In this document: positions 23,100 through 34,245 of the stretch, one piece after another
How positions within the stretch are numbered: the stretch's first letter is position 1
How the letters are laid out: the number at the start of each line of letters is the position of its first letter
Origin: Semisulcospira habei
Lineage: Eukaryota; Mollusca; Gastropoda; Semisulcospiridae
Direction of reading: 5' to 3'
Length of the DNA: 64,000 nucleotides
Assembly: GCA_036245525.1 (NCBI GenBank)
Contig: BTPG01000002.1
Coordinates: forward strand, 126,102,950-126,166,949
Program-made: the position numbers and the translations under genes
Notes under the pieces: model-generated
What the model was told of the DNA's origin: nothing
Database searches by the model: none
Seen by the model: the letters and a program-made list of their open reading frames with translations, nothing else

Positions 23100-24075
23100 T
23101 CTTTTGAATAAGGCGATGTTAACGTGAAGAAAGTCAGCACTGTAATCTAGTCCGTATGGTCAAGCGGGACTGATTCACGGACCCAGTACACAAAGGCCAT
23201 CCGGACGAAGCCGTGCGCGGGCCTACTGCGGCCGATAACCTTTTGCGTACAGGGGACATACCCAGTAAGCAACGGGCCTTGGGCCCAAGATGGCCGCTGT
23301 GGGCCGAAGATGTTTTGCTAATGTGATATTTCAGTGTCAGTGCAAGGGTTGCATATTCTTGTGAATTGTGTGATGGTATCAGTTTCAGCCAACTTAATAA
23401 AATTTTAAATACAAAACGATTTCCAAATACCGTCAGTAGCTCGCTTGAGCTTGCCCTTAGCACCACGTGAATGTTCTGTGTTTACGTACAGTGTGTGAGT
23501 GAATGCGTGTGATTCACGTGAGCGTGCTTGTTGGGTTCAGTTCGCGGCTACATTCTGCGCATTGAGTTATATTATAAATATGAGAAATGCGCCATATAAA
23601 TGCTATGCATTATTATTATGAAAAGCGTTAGAATTTGAGGTATTTAGTGGGCCAAAACCTAATTATTGTTTTTTAAGTAACAAAAGCGTTCTGAAAATGG
23701 AAAATATTCGACATACCTCAATGAAGACATTTCTTCCATTTTGAACTTCTGTACGTCAAGGTCAACGGACTGTTGCTTGACTGTCCGGTCAAGGACATCC
23801 AGCCTTCTCTTCACTGACGCCAGCTCAGCCTGTAGTGTTGGAGTTGCCGCAGCCTGCTGCTTTAGCGTGCTTTCAATGTTTTCCACGGCCATCTTTAGCC
23901 ACAGAACCTGATATTTCAGTTGGGAAGTCTTTTCGCAATCTGACTCTCTAATTCTTTCAAGTTTATTAGTGAGGTCATCGATTTCCCATTTCAGACTGGC
24001 GATCCAAGCAAACACAAATGCAAAAATCCAAACATAATCGTTAAACATGTTGAAATTGTGAGTGTTCAGATACAA
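22170..24075 (-). CDS. Coiled-coil membrane protein gene, copy 3
   Basis: Two exons. Exon 1 runs from 24075 (or the inner ATG at 24048) to 23717: a membrane helix (YVWIFAFVFAWIASLKW), then a long coiled coil (DDLTNKLERIRESDCEKTSQ, WLKMAVENIESTLKQQ, LQAELASVKRRLDVLDRTVK). It ends TTGAG/GTATGT, a strong donor. Exon 2 (22353-22170) begins after TGTGGACAG and restores phase as Arg. It reads RDAVTNIGLMVQQHPQMMAR, then RLSGLENMNLIEMG and FITRWVKEN. The predicted protein is ~171-180 residues. The last ~11 residues (HLLSYATAA) differ from the LPRLQ end of copies 4 and 5, and the stop is donated by the TTAA of MITE A6. The ~1.36-kb intron holds microsatellites, hairpin D5 and a SINE. I infer a single-pass, tail-exposed oligomeric protein of unknown role. 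Confidence 0.65.
22408..22550. repeat. (GT)n microsatellite in the intron of copy 3
   Basis: Nearly pure GT/TG for 140 bp with two short interruptions. It occupies the same intronic position, just upstream of exon 2, as the GT tracts at 30877 and 43952 in copies 4 and 5, so it predates the duplications. Confidence 0.95.
22860..22970 (+). repeat. SINE-like 3' end with (ATT)n
   Basis: Ends AAGCGTTCCGCGCC ... CGCTATAGAAATGCGCTG followed by seven TAT/ATT units. It is the same tail architecture as at 3897-3980 (reverse). Confidence 0.55.
23023..23095. repeat. (CA)n microsatellite
   Basis: Poly-C then CA repeats. A His/Thr frame through it is an artefact. Confidence 0.95.
23182..23254. repeat. 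Hairpin repeat D5 (diverged)
   Basis: CCCAGTACACAAAGGCCATC and ATAACCTTTTGCGTACAGGG with GCGCGGGCC in the loop. The paralogous copy D7 lies at 33405. Confidence 0.7.
23374..23620 (+). mobile_element. SINE-like element S1
   Basis: About 245 bp: starts TGGTATCAGTTTCAGCC, contains GTAGCTCGCTTGAGCTTGCC and TTGTTGGGTTCAGTTCGC, and ends ATATAAATGCTATGCATTATTATTAT. Other copies lie at 24639 (S2), 33513 (S3, paralogue of this one) and 39321 (S4, reverse). GTTCAGTTC is like a Pol III B box and TAGCTCGCTTGAG like an A box, but their spacing (~100 bp) is long, so tRNA ancestry is only suggested. Confidence 0.65.
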
Positions 24076-24254
24076 GCTTCAGACTGGTAAGCTGTTGGTC
24101 CCACGGCTCCTCGCCACGTACTCGTATGATCTCACAGCTGCCGGTATCTTTGCATCCTCACAACTATTGATGTACTTTTGGTTTCGCTTTTTCTTGGAAA
24201 GTCCGATCTATAAACACGCGAGGGGAAGCCACAGTTGTAAATAGTTATGCAACC

Positions 24255-24329
24255 TACCCAATGCTCAAAAGGCTGTCGGGCAGACGTCGGACGTCCGATG
24301 TCGACCCGGTGGCCCGTGCGCACTGGGTA
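24255..24329. repeat. Hairpin repeat D6 (diverged)
   Basis: TACCCAATGCTCAAAAGGC ... GCGCACTGGGTA with GACGTCGGACGTC in the centre. The paralogue D8 is at 38276. Confidence 0.7.
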
Positions 24330-24523
24330 ACGTTTCTGCAGGAAAACTACCGAGTATGGCGATTCAGGTGCGGATCTGGGAGGGATCATAAAGGTTTTCT
24401 GTATTCCCCCCCCCCCCCCACCCCGACAAAAAATCCGACTAAAATGAATCCAAAATACCTTTTTGGCAGTCTCCCCTCGCCCCCCCCCACCCCCCCCCCC
24501 CCCCCCCCCCCCCCCCGCACACA

Positions 24524-26760
24524 ATACAATACAAAATACAATACAATACAATACAATAATACTTTATTAATCCCTCATAGGGAAATTCACTGACTACCAG
24601 TACAACACATGACACCATTGAAATAATTAACATGAATTTGGTATCAATTTCAGCCCACTTATCAAATTTCAAATATAAACGATTTGAATTTCCAAAAACT
24701 GCAGTAGCTCGCTTGAGCTTGTCCTTAGCACCACATGATTGTTCTGTGTTTTATGTACAGAGTGTGAGTGAATGCGCGTGATTCACGTGAGCGTGCTTGT
24801 TGGGTTCAGTTCTCTGCGGCGCTTTGAGACGATCAGTTTTCAATTGGGTAAAGTGCCTATTTAATGCGCTGATTTATTTATTTAAATAACCATAACTCTC
24901 AGTGAAAGAGATGAACTGTAACAGACGTTTTGTTACCTGTGTAACACTCTTGGCATCAGAAACACTTATGGTGTATTCCCCCTGTGCTTCTGGTGTCAGC
25001 AATGTTGCAGTAAACTACTGAAAGGGCTAGTACTAAACAACGAAAGAATGTTGACAGACACTATCTACTGATATTACTGTTGAAAAAGAGTAACAGCCTG
25101 AGGGACAAAAGAGCTGGCATAACGTGATGTATTACATTTGGGTACTCGAAATCTACCACTTCGTTTGATACGTCTGCTGTCAAATTCATATCTAAGTGGA
25201 TGTGTTTTGTCATCAAGAACGTGAGCCAGTTTGTTCGGCGTAATCCGTCTGTTGTACAGTACGTATCTTGCGCTCTGCCAATCACCCCGCCCGCTTTCCT
25301 GATTACTTTGTCAAGACGATCTTGATCTCTTTTACATAAGTGACTTTCCACCCCAGCACGTCAGTCCAAAAGTTAGAACGCTAACAATACTGGAGCAGTA
25401 AAACATCTGTAAAAGCTGAGTGCTTACATTAAATGAACTGAGTTTTCTCAAACAGTAAAGACGGGTATGCGCTTTTGCACAATAGCCTCTGTGTTTTGTT
25501 TCCAGTTGTGCGCGTTGTAAAAAACAAACAAAACAAAAAAAAAACACCTAAATACTTGTAGGACTCTACAGTTGACGCTCAACTTCTGTTCCCTTGATGA
25601 CAACAGAATAGGGATGATGTTTGTTTTTCCTGAAATCTATGGCCATCTCTTTTGTTTTGCCAACTAGTTTCTATCGCACCACTCTACAAAGTCGTCGATC
25701 TCTTGTCGATAGTGTCTATCGTCCTTATCTGTAATCTGTCCTGTCAGTGCCGTGTCGTCAGCGTATTTGTCCATGACACAGTCGTCGTGAGTGGCTCTAC
25801 AGTCTGCTGTGTACAAAGAAAACAAAAAAGGCGACAGGACAGTCCCTTGTGGTGCACCGATGGTGGTAAAAATTACATCTGAGATTAGATCCGAACTGAT
25901 TCTGACTGACATACTGTGGGCGGTTAGTGAGATAGTCCAAAACCCAAAGAATGATAGAGGCATTTATGTTCATGTGAACTAGTTTGTAAACGAGTATGTG
26001 TGGCTGAATGGTGTTAAAAGCAGACGAAAAATCATAGAACATCAGTCGAATGGAGGCTCCTGGTTTTTCTAAATGAGAGTAGATGTTGTTTACAACAGGC
26101 AAAATGGCATCACCAACACTTCTTTGCCTTTTTTAAGCAAACTGAAAGGGGTCCATAAAATCAGAAACCTGTATTTGAAAATTTGAAAGAACAGCCCTCT
26201 TAAAACCTTCATGAAACATGAGGTAAAAGCCACTGGCCTTAAATAATTCATCACAGATACAGTTTGCTTTTCCGGCACGGGGATAATACAAGAGGCCGGG
26301 CTTCCACGAACAGGGGACGACACACTGGGTAAGTGACATGTTAAAAATATAGCAAAGAATTCGGTACATTTGTTCAGCGCATAACACACATTTGATCTAA
26401 CACCATCTGGCCCAGACGCTTTTGTTTGGGTTTGTATTTTTAAGTACGCTAAGCACCTCCTCCTCAGTCACCACAATCACTTCACTTTGCATGTGTTTAG
26501 GTCCACTAACTAGCATTTCCTTGACCTGTTCCCTCTCATGCTCAAAATCATGATAATCAAATCTCGCATAGAACTTATTTAAGTCGTTGGCATGTTCCCA
26601 CCCATCAGATTCATACCCTCCCAAACCCGTTTCATGTTACCCGTCTCAAACTGTTTTTCTATCTTTTTTCGATATTCTTCCTTCCCCTTCCTAAGCTCCC
26701 CTTTCAGTTCTTTTTGTACTGTCCGTAACTGTTCTTTGTTCTTGTCTTCACACGGCAAGT
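24524..26760 (-). mobile_element. 5'-truncated CR1/L2-like LINE with decayed RT
   Basis: Minus-strand fragments in several frames give, in order: KNTNPNKSVWARWC (26.4 kb); a CVVPCSWKPGLLYYP and FKASGFYLMFHEGFKR region; FYDFSSAFNTIQPHIL (first RT Asp region, ~26.03 kb); GAPQGTVLSPFLFSLY and KYADDTAL (catalytic YADD, ~25.8 kb); DDFVEWCDRN; FGLTCWGG; and the C-terminal QDRLDKVIRKAGGVIG. This is the CR1/L2/Rex-type order from memory. Frameshifts and stops separate the pieces, so it is dead. No endonuclease is seen. The 3' end is GAGGGATTAATAAAGTATT followed by ATTGT repeats. It interrupts the 24364-27033 DNA element: the paralogue at 38520-38530 has uninterrupted ACACACTTTTCC, so the insertion post-dates the block duplication or was lost there. 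Short ACACA flanks are the likely target duplication. SINE S2 is nested in its 3' part. Confidence 0.8.
24639..24885 (+). mobile_element. SINE-like element S2 nested in a LINE
   Basis: TGGTATCAATTTCAGCCC ... GCAGTAGCTCGCTTGAGC ... GCGCTTTGAG, ending TTAATGCGCTGATTTATTTA. It lies antisense inside the LINE 3' region, so it is younger than the LINE. Confidence 0.65.
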
Positions 26761-27033
26761 GACACACACTTTTCCGTATTTCGGCGGTTGGTCAGTGATA
26801 GGGTCCAACAGGTCAGTCTTACGGGCGCTTGGAGCGCCTACTCCCCCCCCCCCCCTCCCCCGACCCCTCCACCCCTCCCCGCCTCGTTTTCTTTTCTTTT
26901 CTTTTTTTCGGCCACCGGGAACTGAAGGTGGTCTGGCGCGTCTGCAGACGCTGAGTCAAGTTTAAGGCGGTTCCAAACACAAAATTTGACCCACCCCCAC
27001 CTCCACCCCGGGAGGAAACTAAGTGATCCGCCC

Positions 27034-28050
27034 TTACGACTGTTACATGTTTCCGTTCACCAGGCCTGTTCCGAACAGACTAAAATGTACAGTTTTGTTG
27101 AAGATTTAGCTTTATCAAATTGTTAGTATTGCCGGGGCAGCAAACGCCGGCTGGTCTATCGTATGAGGCTGCCGCCGCTGTTGAGAACTGACAAATCATG
27201 CTCAAGTTGTCTCAGTTTCTTTTTCTTCTACGTCCTCTTGGATCTTTTTCTGTCATAACAGTAGCGATAGGTGGGAAGTTTCGTGGCACCAATATGACGA
27301 GGCTCAGGAGCTACTTTCTCTTTTCTTTCCGTTTCGTAGAACGCAGCATGAAGTACTGGATATCGGGAAACCCCATAAGCTGTAGTTAGGGCTGACGAGA
27401 CTGATTCAAACATATCTGACCTTGTCGAGACAACGGTTTTACTTTCAGAACACAAAACAGCACCGTGACCCAAATGCAAGAGGCATATATACTCATGAAC
27501 CCCCGCGGAGCGGCGGGGTTCACACTCATGAGTATTTATGCCTCTTGTCAGTTGCTGCCTTTTTTCATATCCGTGATCCTGATTTTGACGAGCTATTTCA
27601 GGCATTGAATCTGCCGTGCTGTTCAGTTTTTGAGACACCAGTCAGGTCTGGACGCTTGCAACAAGACTGAGAGTTTAGCACGACGTACATATCAGCTCAG
27701 TGAATCTCACATCAGTGTCTTGGTGGGTGCACAATACTGTAAGGTACTTGCTTTTCAAAGGCAAGTTACACATGTGTCTGTGTCGGTCACTGAAGTTGCA
27801 TTGTACACAGTTGAGCGTCTTTTTTTTTTCTTCAAAATTTGAATTGGCTTAGGAACACTGGGCGGGAGGGATGGGGGGCGGGGGGGGGGGGCACAGGTAT
27901 GATACCTCCTTTGGACATAGTATCAAAGACGCTAAAAAAATGAGCGAAGCGGCTCTTTGCTGCGGATAGTATGGCCAGAAGTCTGAGCTTTTTGACTTGG
28001 CCCGTACCCTCCTCTAGCCTGCTTTGGTCATGCCTCCTGATCAGGGCCTA
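27034..28050. repeat. Duplicated block shared with 38783-40245
   Basis: TGTACAGTTTTGTTGAAGAT (27086 and 38834), TTTCTTTCCGTTTCGTAGAA, ACCTTGTCGAG and CAAAACAGCACCGTGACCCA occur in both in the same order. Arg/Lys-rich minus frames here are not conserved between the copies, so I do not call a gene. Confidence 0.7.
27477..27546. repeat. Hairpin repeat E4
   Basis: CAAGAGGCATATATACTCAT ... ATGAGTATTTATGCCTCTTG with a CCCCGCGGAGCGGCGGGG centre. The paralogue at 39207-39240 keeps only the outer bases, with the centre deleted. Confidence 0.85.
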
Positions 28051-28054
28051 ACCT

Positions 28055-28135
28055 TTAACTCCATTGGAGACGTGCCGCCTCCGGATACGCGGCATAAGCC
28101 GCGTATCCGGAGTCGGCACGTCTCCAATGAGTTAA
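28055..28135. mobile_element. TTAA MITE C1
   Basis: TTAACTCCATTGGAGACGTG ... CACGTCTCCAATGAGTTAA around TCCGGATACGCGGCATAAGC. 81 bp, almost wholly palindromic. The paralogous locus at about 40246-40260 has ACCTTTATGCGGCTC with no insert. Confidence 0.9.
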
Positions 28136-28356
28136 GGGCTCGGTACAGACGGCAAGGTTTCATTTTCTGTGAAAAGAATAATAATAATGATATAAAATCG
28201 TAAGTTTTGTATCGGGCACATTGGACAATATACTCCCGTTCCGTATGTAGGCCCTACCACTGATATGTTGGTAGTATCTTGCTTCCCCCCCCCCCCTCCT
28301 ACCCCCACCCACACACACACCAGTTGTTTTGTTGTCACGTTTAGATTGTTTAGTGT

Positions 28357-28439
28357 TTAATCTGGGTAGCGGTTTTAATGGCGATGATTCCTGCAGGAAT
28401 CATCGCGACTAAAACTGCTACAGATACCCAGAGGGTTAA
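28357..28439. mobile_element. TTAA MITE B2
   Basis: 83 bp: TTAATCTGGGTAGCGG ... CAGAGGGTTAA, with the central GATTCCTGCAGGAATC perfectly palindromic. Confidence 0.85.
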
Positions 28440-28479
28440 CTTACAACAATGCCCTCTATTTACAGAAGGGAGTTTTTGA

Positions 28480-29340
28480 AGGCTCTTAGCACACGCTCGC
28501 TGCAGTCAAGCAAAAGCCAAGAAACGACAAGCACTTTACTAATAAAAACAAAAGATTTATTTGAAATATTTTTTTAAGCATCTGAAGACATTATTTGTGT
28601 GCTGGTCTGTGATTTTGGACCTTTCGGCCCCATTCCGTGAGCTTCAAAAGAACACAACAGCAAACATTAAGTACGGCCCTAGCAGCATTTTGCTGTTGGA
28701 GTGGTCAGGATTCTAGTCCGTCGCAGACATTTTGTTGGGTTTAGAAACTTCCACTGCTACGGTTGCAATGTCCCTTGTGAAGCAAAAGCTGTTAAAAAAT
28801 AAAATAATTAAAACGATATTAATGAACTGCAATGAACTTATATAACGCCTTTACTGCCAGCTATGGTAGATTTTGTTTGAATCTTTGCTAATTTAACGTC
28901 GAAGAGCGCGAGACGTCCACGAAACATGGATATAAAGTGGTGTCACCAAGAGACATAGATCTATGCTGGTTAATACAGCACGGTGTTAGACTGAGATAAA
29001 AGAGTGTATTGCATTGATTTGTGATTAATTCATTGCCATCATTGGAAGATTTGAGGAAATCCGCAGAAGATCTAGATATTGGCAAAATTATATCTAATAA
29101 GAAATGAACTCAATTTTTAAAAAGTAACCTAAAATCGATGGAGTTCGCGCGCAACCTGGTAATAAAAGGCTTCGTCCGTTTGTTTGTTCATAAGTAAGAT
29201 TTGGCTTGAAATAGTTCATAGTTTATTTAATGTAATTTATAGTACAACAAATTGGAAAGACGAAATGTTCAAGTATTTCATTTCATCGCAGCCATACTGT
29301 ATTTCACAGCCCGCTCTATCAAATTATTTACTGCCGAGGA
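28480..29340. other. Duplicated intergenic sequence without gene
   Basis: Matches 40670-41800 (ACACGCT(C/G)GCTGCAGTCAAGC, GTCGCAGA(C/T)ATT, TTTAACG ... GACGTCCA, AAAATCGATGGAGTTCGCGC). At 28955-28985 the E hairpin present at 41166 is reduced to CCAAGAGACATAGATCTATG, an internal deletion. Confidence 0.6.
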
Positions 29341-29361
29341 AAACTGAACACATCTAACTGC

Positions 29362-29423
29362 GAGAGGTACTGATCCTCATGAGCATCCGAAATTGCGGAG
29401 GCTCATGAGGATCAAAATCTCTT
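29362..29423. repeat. Hairpin repeat E5
   Basis: GAGAGGTACTGATCCTCATG ... CATGAGGATCAAAATCTCTT around CATCCGAAATTGCGGAGG. Paralogue of E7 (41852). Confidence 0.8.
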
Positions 29424-30309
29424 GTTAAAACCACTTTGTTTACATGTTTCTTTGACGGTTGGGGATCTTTGCCGTTGCATTTACAATGCTTATAAAAACA
29501 CAGTCTGCCTCCACGTGTTACGTGGTAGTCGTTGTCGTAGTATGATACAATCACACCAGACGCACGCACGTAGGGTTCATTATAAAGAAACTTCACTCAT
29601 CTGCAACTCGTCACTCGTGGCACAAGGTTGTAGACCACACTGGAGTAACAGCCTGCGGTTCCAACAATATTTTATTGCAGCGATGCAATCTCCGCACAAT
29701 GCATCCACAAATGCATCCACACACTGATACACTGTCTCCTCTACAATGCATCAACACTTTTGACACACAGCGTCTCTCATTCAATGTACACACATATTTC
29801 CTAACACCGTCTTTTATACTATTACAGATCAAATTTCCAGAACAATCCAGAAAATTCACACAACTCAACCAGTCAGAAAAGAAAACGTAACGAAAACTCA
29901 TTAATATTCATTAAAAAGAACACTCTAGAAATAACTACAAGTGACTTTCGACTAACATCTAGTCGTAGTCAATACAATGTTACGAAATGTTCCCAACAAA
30001 TTTGACGTCATATTTTAGGTCACTAGAATAATCGCGCAGTTTCGAGAACGTTTTAGGTCAAACATGGTCGGACTGTAGCAACAAAATAACAAAAAGACGC
30101 GTCACTTTAGCTACACAACAAAAAAAAATCGATCGCAATTCTCCAAGCAAAAAAAAAAAAATGAATTCTACTAAAAAGCTACGTAATTCTTATCCAAAAT
30201 AACTCAAATGAATCTCGGATCTTTTCTAAGATCAGCACACACATGCTCTCAAAAAAATAACACAACCACAAACGTAGCAACTTGCACTGAAGAGGTTAAT
30301 GACTGCAGT

Positions 30310-30649
30310 CATCATAGACCATTGCTTTGGTTCCACTCGAAACACACAAGAACAATCGGACCATGATCTATCAGACTTCCCAGTAATATAAAGTCCTCGG
30401 GCCGCAGGTGGCACGACTGTGAAAGCAAGGAATAGGGGCCGAGGCCAAGAAGAACGACAACACCGAGAACAACAAGCCGGCAAACACCAAGAACTACAAC
30501 AACAACGGCAAATTCTAACCAAAAAGTAAACAGCAGATAGACAACAACATCAAGAACAAGAACAGCAGCAACAACATCACCGCCAAGAAGAATAAGAACA
30601 ACAAAACAACACAATTACGAGAACTGCCAGCACCTTCTACCCTACCTTG
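30310..30649 (-). other. Tail block of copy 4: hydrophobic reading frame
   Basis: Starts right after the stop of gene copy 4. One minus frame (30614-30312) stays open for 100 residues: a Val/Leu-rich membrane-like stretch, then GPYSLLSQSCHLRPEDF and IDHGPIVLVCFEWNQ. The copy 5 block gives GPYSLRSQSCACQLRPEDF and IDHGQIVVLVCFDWSQ. A frame partly shared by two copies hints at coding or a remnant of it. The hydrophobic part is mostly GTT/CTT triplet repetition, so composition alone could explain it. Confidence 0.35.
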
Positions 30650-30874
30650 TTATTGAAGTCGTGGCAGGTGTTTAGTCTTTTCTTTGATCCATCGGGTGAT
30701 GAAGGTGAGACCCATCTCGATGGGGTTCATGTTTTCCAGGCCCGACAGTCTCTCGTCAAAACGCGCCATCATCTGGGGATGCTGCTGTACCATGAACCCG
30801 ATGTTTGTCACAGCGTCCCTGTCCACATCAGGAAACAGAGTAATCAGCTGCTGATAAAAATGCTGTACAGATAA

Positions 30875-30876
<2 letters not shown>

Positions 30877-30948
<72 letters not shown>

Positions 30949-31013
30949 TGTGTGTGTGTGTGTGTGTGTGTGTGTGATGGTGTGTGTGTGTGTGTGATAG
31001 TGTGCGTGTGTGA

Positions 31014-31051
<38 letters not shown>

Positions 31052-31085
31052 TAGTGTGTGTGTGTGATAGTGTGTGTGTGTGTGA

Positions 31086-31177
<92 letters not shown>
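30877..31177. repeat. (GT)n microsatellite with GATAGTG interruptions
   Basis: About 300 bp; longest simple repeat in the window. It lies just upstream of exon 2 of copy 4. His/Thr and Cys/Val frames through it are artefacts, but one minus frame runs into the true exon 2. Confidence 0.95.
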
Positions 31178-31178
<1 letters not shown>

Positions 31179-31933
31179 GATATCTGAAGATGAATGATCA
31201 ATGGTGGTGCATTTTTTTCTTCCAGTTACAGAGATACCATTCTGCAATGTCTGTATCAACTGAAGTGAACCGTTTGTTACATGCTGTTATTGAAGTTAAC
31301 CGTAGCAATATGAGCGCACACCTTCGGTGTTGGAGCGGGGGCGGGGAGGAGGGGGGTGGGGGAGGGAGGGCCTGTGAAATGACTTAGAAGCAAGTAGAGG
31401 ATCGATATCATTATCCTCTAGAAAGTACATTTGGAGAAAAAACAAGATGGGATGAACCATAACCCACAAAGTCCCTTTTACATGAGAGCTGTCTTCGCTG
31501 TCAAGGGTCTCTACCTTTTGTCTTTGACTTGATTCTGATGTTGAAATATCTCCTTTTTAAAAAAAGCCTCGCAGATGTGCCAATGCGTCATAGTGAACTC
31601 TAGAAGGGGGGCGCGCAGTACACACGCGTCATTGGTTTGTGAAACGTCATTTGTCATGACGTTTTTTGTTGTTTTTTTTTTTTTTTTTTTTTACGTAATT
31701 TTATATTTAACGTGATATGAGTTGCGCTTTCGCTTCGAGACTTGCGAAAATGGTGACAAAACTAGAATTTCACGGTACAATTTTAGTCTTGCTATAATTT
31801 GTGTGAAATCAGGGGCTTTACCTAGCTACATGTTATACTAAGTATACCTGCATGCTCTTTTGAAAGCGCGTCGATGTGTGTATGCGTGTGCGTGTGCGTG
31901 TGCGTGTTTGCATGCGCGCTCTACAAACATCCT

Positions 31934-31987
31934 CAAAAGGCATAGATGTTCATGCGCCCTCCGGGCACTTGAGGTTCTATGTCTCTT
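31934..31987. repeat. Short hairpin repeat E9
   Basis: CAAAAGGCATAGATGTTCAT ... TGAGGTTCTATGTCTCTTG around CGCCCTCCGGGC. A compact E variant. Confidence 0.7.
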
Positions 31988-32520
31988 GGAGATGCACGCA
32001 TATGTGTCATTGGTTTATCAAACGTCATTTGTCATGACGTTTTTTTTTTTTTGTTTGTTTGTTTTTACGTAATTTTATATTTAACCTTAAATGAGTTTCG
32101 CTTTCGCTTCAAGACTTGCGAAAATGGTGACAAAATTAGAATTTCACGGTACAATTTCAGTCTTGCAATAAAAACTAGACTGAAAGGGTTGACTGCCAGT
32201 GCTTGTAATTTAGAAGAAGCTACCAAGTGAGTAGGAAAAAGCACTGTCAAGGGAGCGAATTGTGCATGATAGACCAATGATCATAGATCTACTTTGGTCC
32301 AAGCACACACACACACACACACACAAAAAAAAGATAGGAAAGATGGGTGCGCTAAGTAAGTGACTGGAAGCAATGCATATGGAAGTCTTGCAATAATTTG
32401 TGTGAAATCAGGTTGACTGATTTACCTAGCTACATGCTATACTAAGTACACCTGCATGCTCTTCTGAAAGCGCGTCGAGTATGCGTGTGCGTGAATGCAT
32501 GCGCGCGCTCAAAACATCCT

Positions 32521-32575
32521 CAAAAGGCATAGATGTTTATGCGCCCTCCGGGCACATGAGGATCTATGCCTCTTG
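32521..32575. repeat. Short hairpin repeat E10
   Basis: CAAAAGGCATAGATGTTTAT ... ATGAGGATCTATGCCTCTTG around GCGCCCTCCGGGC. Duplicate of E9. Confidence 0.75.
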
Positions 32576-33404
32576 GAGATGCGCGCATATCTGTGAGAAA
32601 GAGCGAGCGAGAGAGAGAGACAAAGAATGATTTCGTCATAGATCAGAGTATCAGTGTCTGCGTGGTGACGGAGTTGCTTCTTTTACGTCACCGCACTGTC
32701 TGACTTTCTCTAGAAGTGATTGTTTTTTGTGTTTTAATTCTTTTCTGAAAAGAATTAATTTTTACTAAAGAAATTGAAAGGATACAAAGCTGGCTAACGA
32801 ACTCATCCAATGTCTTTCTCCAAACTAGCTATATGCAAAAGTTCAAGTAAATATGACAAAAATTACGGACTCTAATCTGGGTCAAACGACTTCCTATAAT
32901 TAATGGTTGTTTATGTCTTCAATGAGACATTCAATTACAATATGCTCGGAGGCTCTCTTAGCCACCCACTTAAGAAAGTATTTCGCCAAGTTTCAAGCTT
33001 GTGTGTACAGAAATATCGGAGATTCTCTTGTTTACAAACATATTTGCACACATACTTATGCACATACATACGCACAAAGGGCGCTTCGCGCCAAATGTAC
33101 GTTTAGCAGCGAGGTTAGCGTGACTAGACATGACGTAATATTTATCTTGTTACTTCAATTGTTAGAGGTTTAGCCTGCCCGCCTTTGACATCATGGAGAT
33201 TCTATTAAATTCGCCGCCCCCCCCCCCCCCCCTCTCCCCGCGACCCGTCCTAAAAAGTCCCTTATATAAATATAGAAGGGACTTCTTTTTTTTTTTAACA
33301 CAAAAAAAAAAACATACGTCTCTTTTGACTAAGGCGGTGTTAACGTGAAGAAATAGTCAGCACTGTAATCTAGTCCCTATGGTCAAGCGGGACTGATTCA
33401 CGGA

Positions 33405-33496
33405 CCCAGTACACAAAGGCCATCCGGCCATGACCGAAGCCGTGACTGCGGGCCTACTGCGGCCGATTTCGGTCAGATAGCCTTTTGCGTACTGGG
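33405..33496. repeat. Hairpin repeat D7
   Basis: CCCAGTACACAAAGGCCATC ... AGATAGCCTTTTGCGTACTGGG. The inner palindrome (GGCCATGACCGAAGCC, GGCCGATTTCGGTCAG) is longer than in paralogue D5, which has lost part of it. Confidence 0.75.
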
Positions 33497-33512
33497 AACA
33501 TACCCAGTTAAT

Positions 33513-33741
33513 TCAGTTCAGTCCACTTAATCAAATTTCAAAAATATAAAAAAAACGATTTAAATTTCCTAAATTTCAGTAGCTCGCTTGAGCTTGCCCT
33601 TCGCACCACGTGAATGTTCTGTGTTTATGTACAGTGTGTGAGGGAATGCGCGTGATCACGTTAGCTTGTTGGGTTCAGCGGCTATGTCCTGCGCATTGAG
33701 TTATATTATAAATATGAGAAATGCGAGATATAAATACAATA

Positions 33742-33802
<61 letters not shown>
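33513..33802 (+). mobile_element. SINE-like element S3 with long (TAT)n tail
   Basis: Paralogue of S1 (CAGTAGCTCGCTTGAGCTTG, TTATATTATAAATATGAGAA), ending in about 20 ATT units at 33741-33802. The tail is far longer than the few units of S1, so it grew after duplication. Confidence 0.7.
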
Positions 33803-33903
33803 GGAAGCCTGAATCGCGCAGACTTAGAAGCCACCACCGCAGATCGTGCCAGCTGGCGGTTCGCAGTGAAGACCAGCATAAAGCTGACGGCGAGGAAAGG
33901 AGA

Positions 33904-34245
33904 NNNNNNNNNNNNNNNNNNNNNNNNNNNNNNNNNNNNNNNNNNNNNNNNNNNNNNNNNNNNNNNNNNNNNNNNNNNNNNNNNNNNNNNNNNNNNNNNN
34001 NNNNNNNNNNNNNNNNNNNNNNNNNNNNNNNNNNNNNNNNNNNNNNNNNNNNNNNNNNNNNNNNNNNNNNNNNNNNNNNNNNNNNNNNNNNNNNNNNNNN
34101 NNNNNNNNNNNNNNNNNNNNNNNNNNNNNNNNNNNNNNNNNNNNNNNNNNNNNNNNNNNNNNNNNNNNNNNNNNNNNNNNNNNNNNNNNNNNNNNNNNNN
34201 NNNNNNNNNNNNNNNNNNNNNNNNNNNNNNNNNNNNNNNNNNNNN
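33904..34245. other. Assembly gap (342 N)
   Basis: Unsequenced; lies in the intron of copy 4, about 100 bp after a long TAT tail. Frames that run through it have no meaning. Confidence 1.

Larger units (their letters stand above)
24364..27033. mobile_element. GGCGGATC-type DNA element, interrupted by a LINE
   Basis: Left end GGTGCGGATCTGGGAGG, right end CTAAGTGATCCGCCCTTACG. The same element without the interruption is at 38364-38782 (~415 bp), in the paralogous block. It is non-coding, with poly-C tracts at 24409-24422 and 24478-24516. Confidence 0.65.
31200..33312. other. Intron of copy 4: repeats, no gene
   Basis: Includes two similar ~400-bp segments (31780-32190 and 32380-32590) that share CTACATG(T/C)TATACTAAGTA, GAAAGCGCGTCGA and an E-type hairpin. 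Poly-T lies at 31672-31692, and short CA (32307) and poly-C (33216-33232) runs are present. No supported frame. Confidence 0.5.

Noticed and set aside
27228..27638. 136-residue minus frame, Arg/Lys-rich.
   Set aside because: The duplicated copy at 38.9-39.2 kb does not keep the frame, and hairpin E4 lies inside it.
30828..31259. His/Thr-rich and Cys/Val-rich frames through GT/CA tracts here and at 1040, 6020, 22410, 43952, 51735, 58578 and 59633.
   Set aside because: Microsatellite translations; only the part of 30650-30818 that is exon 2 of gene copy 4 is supported.
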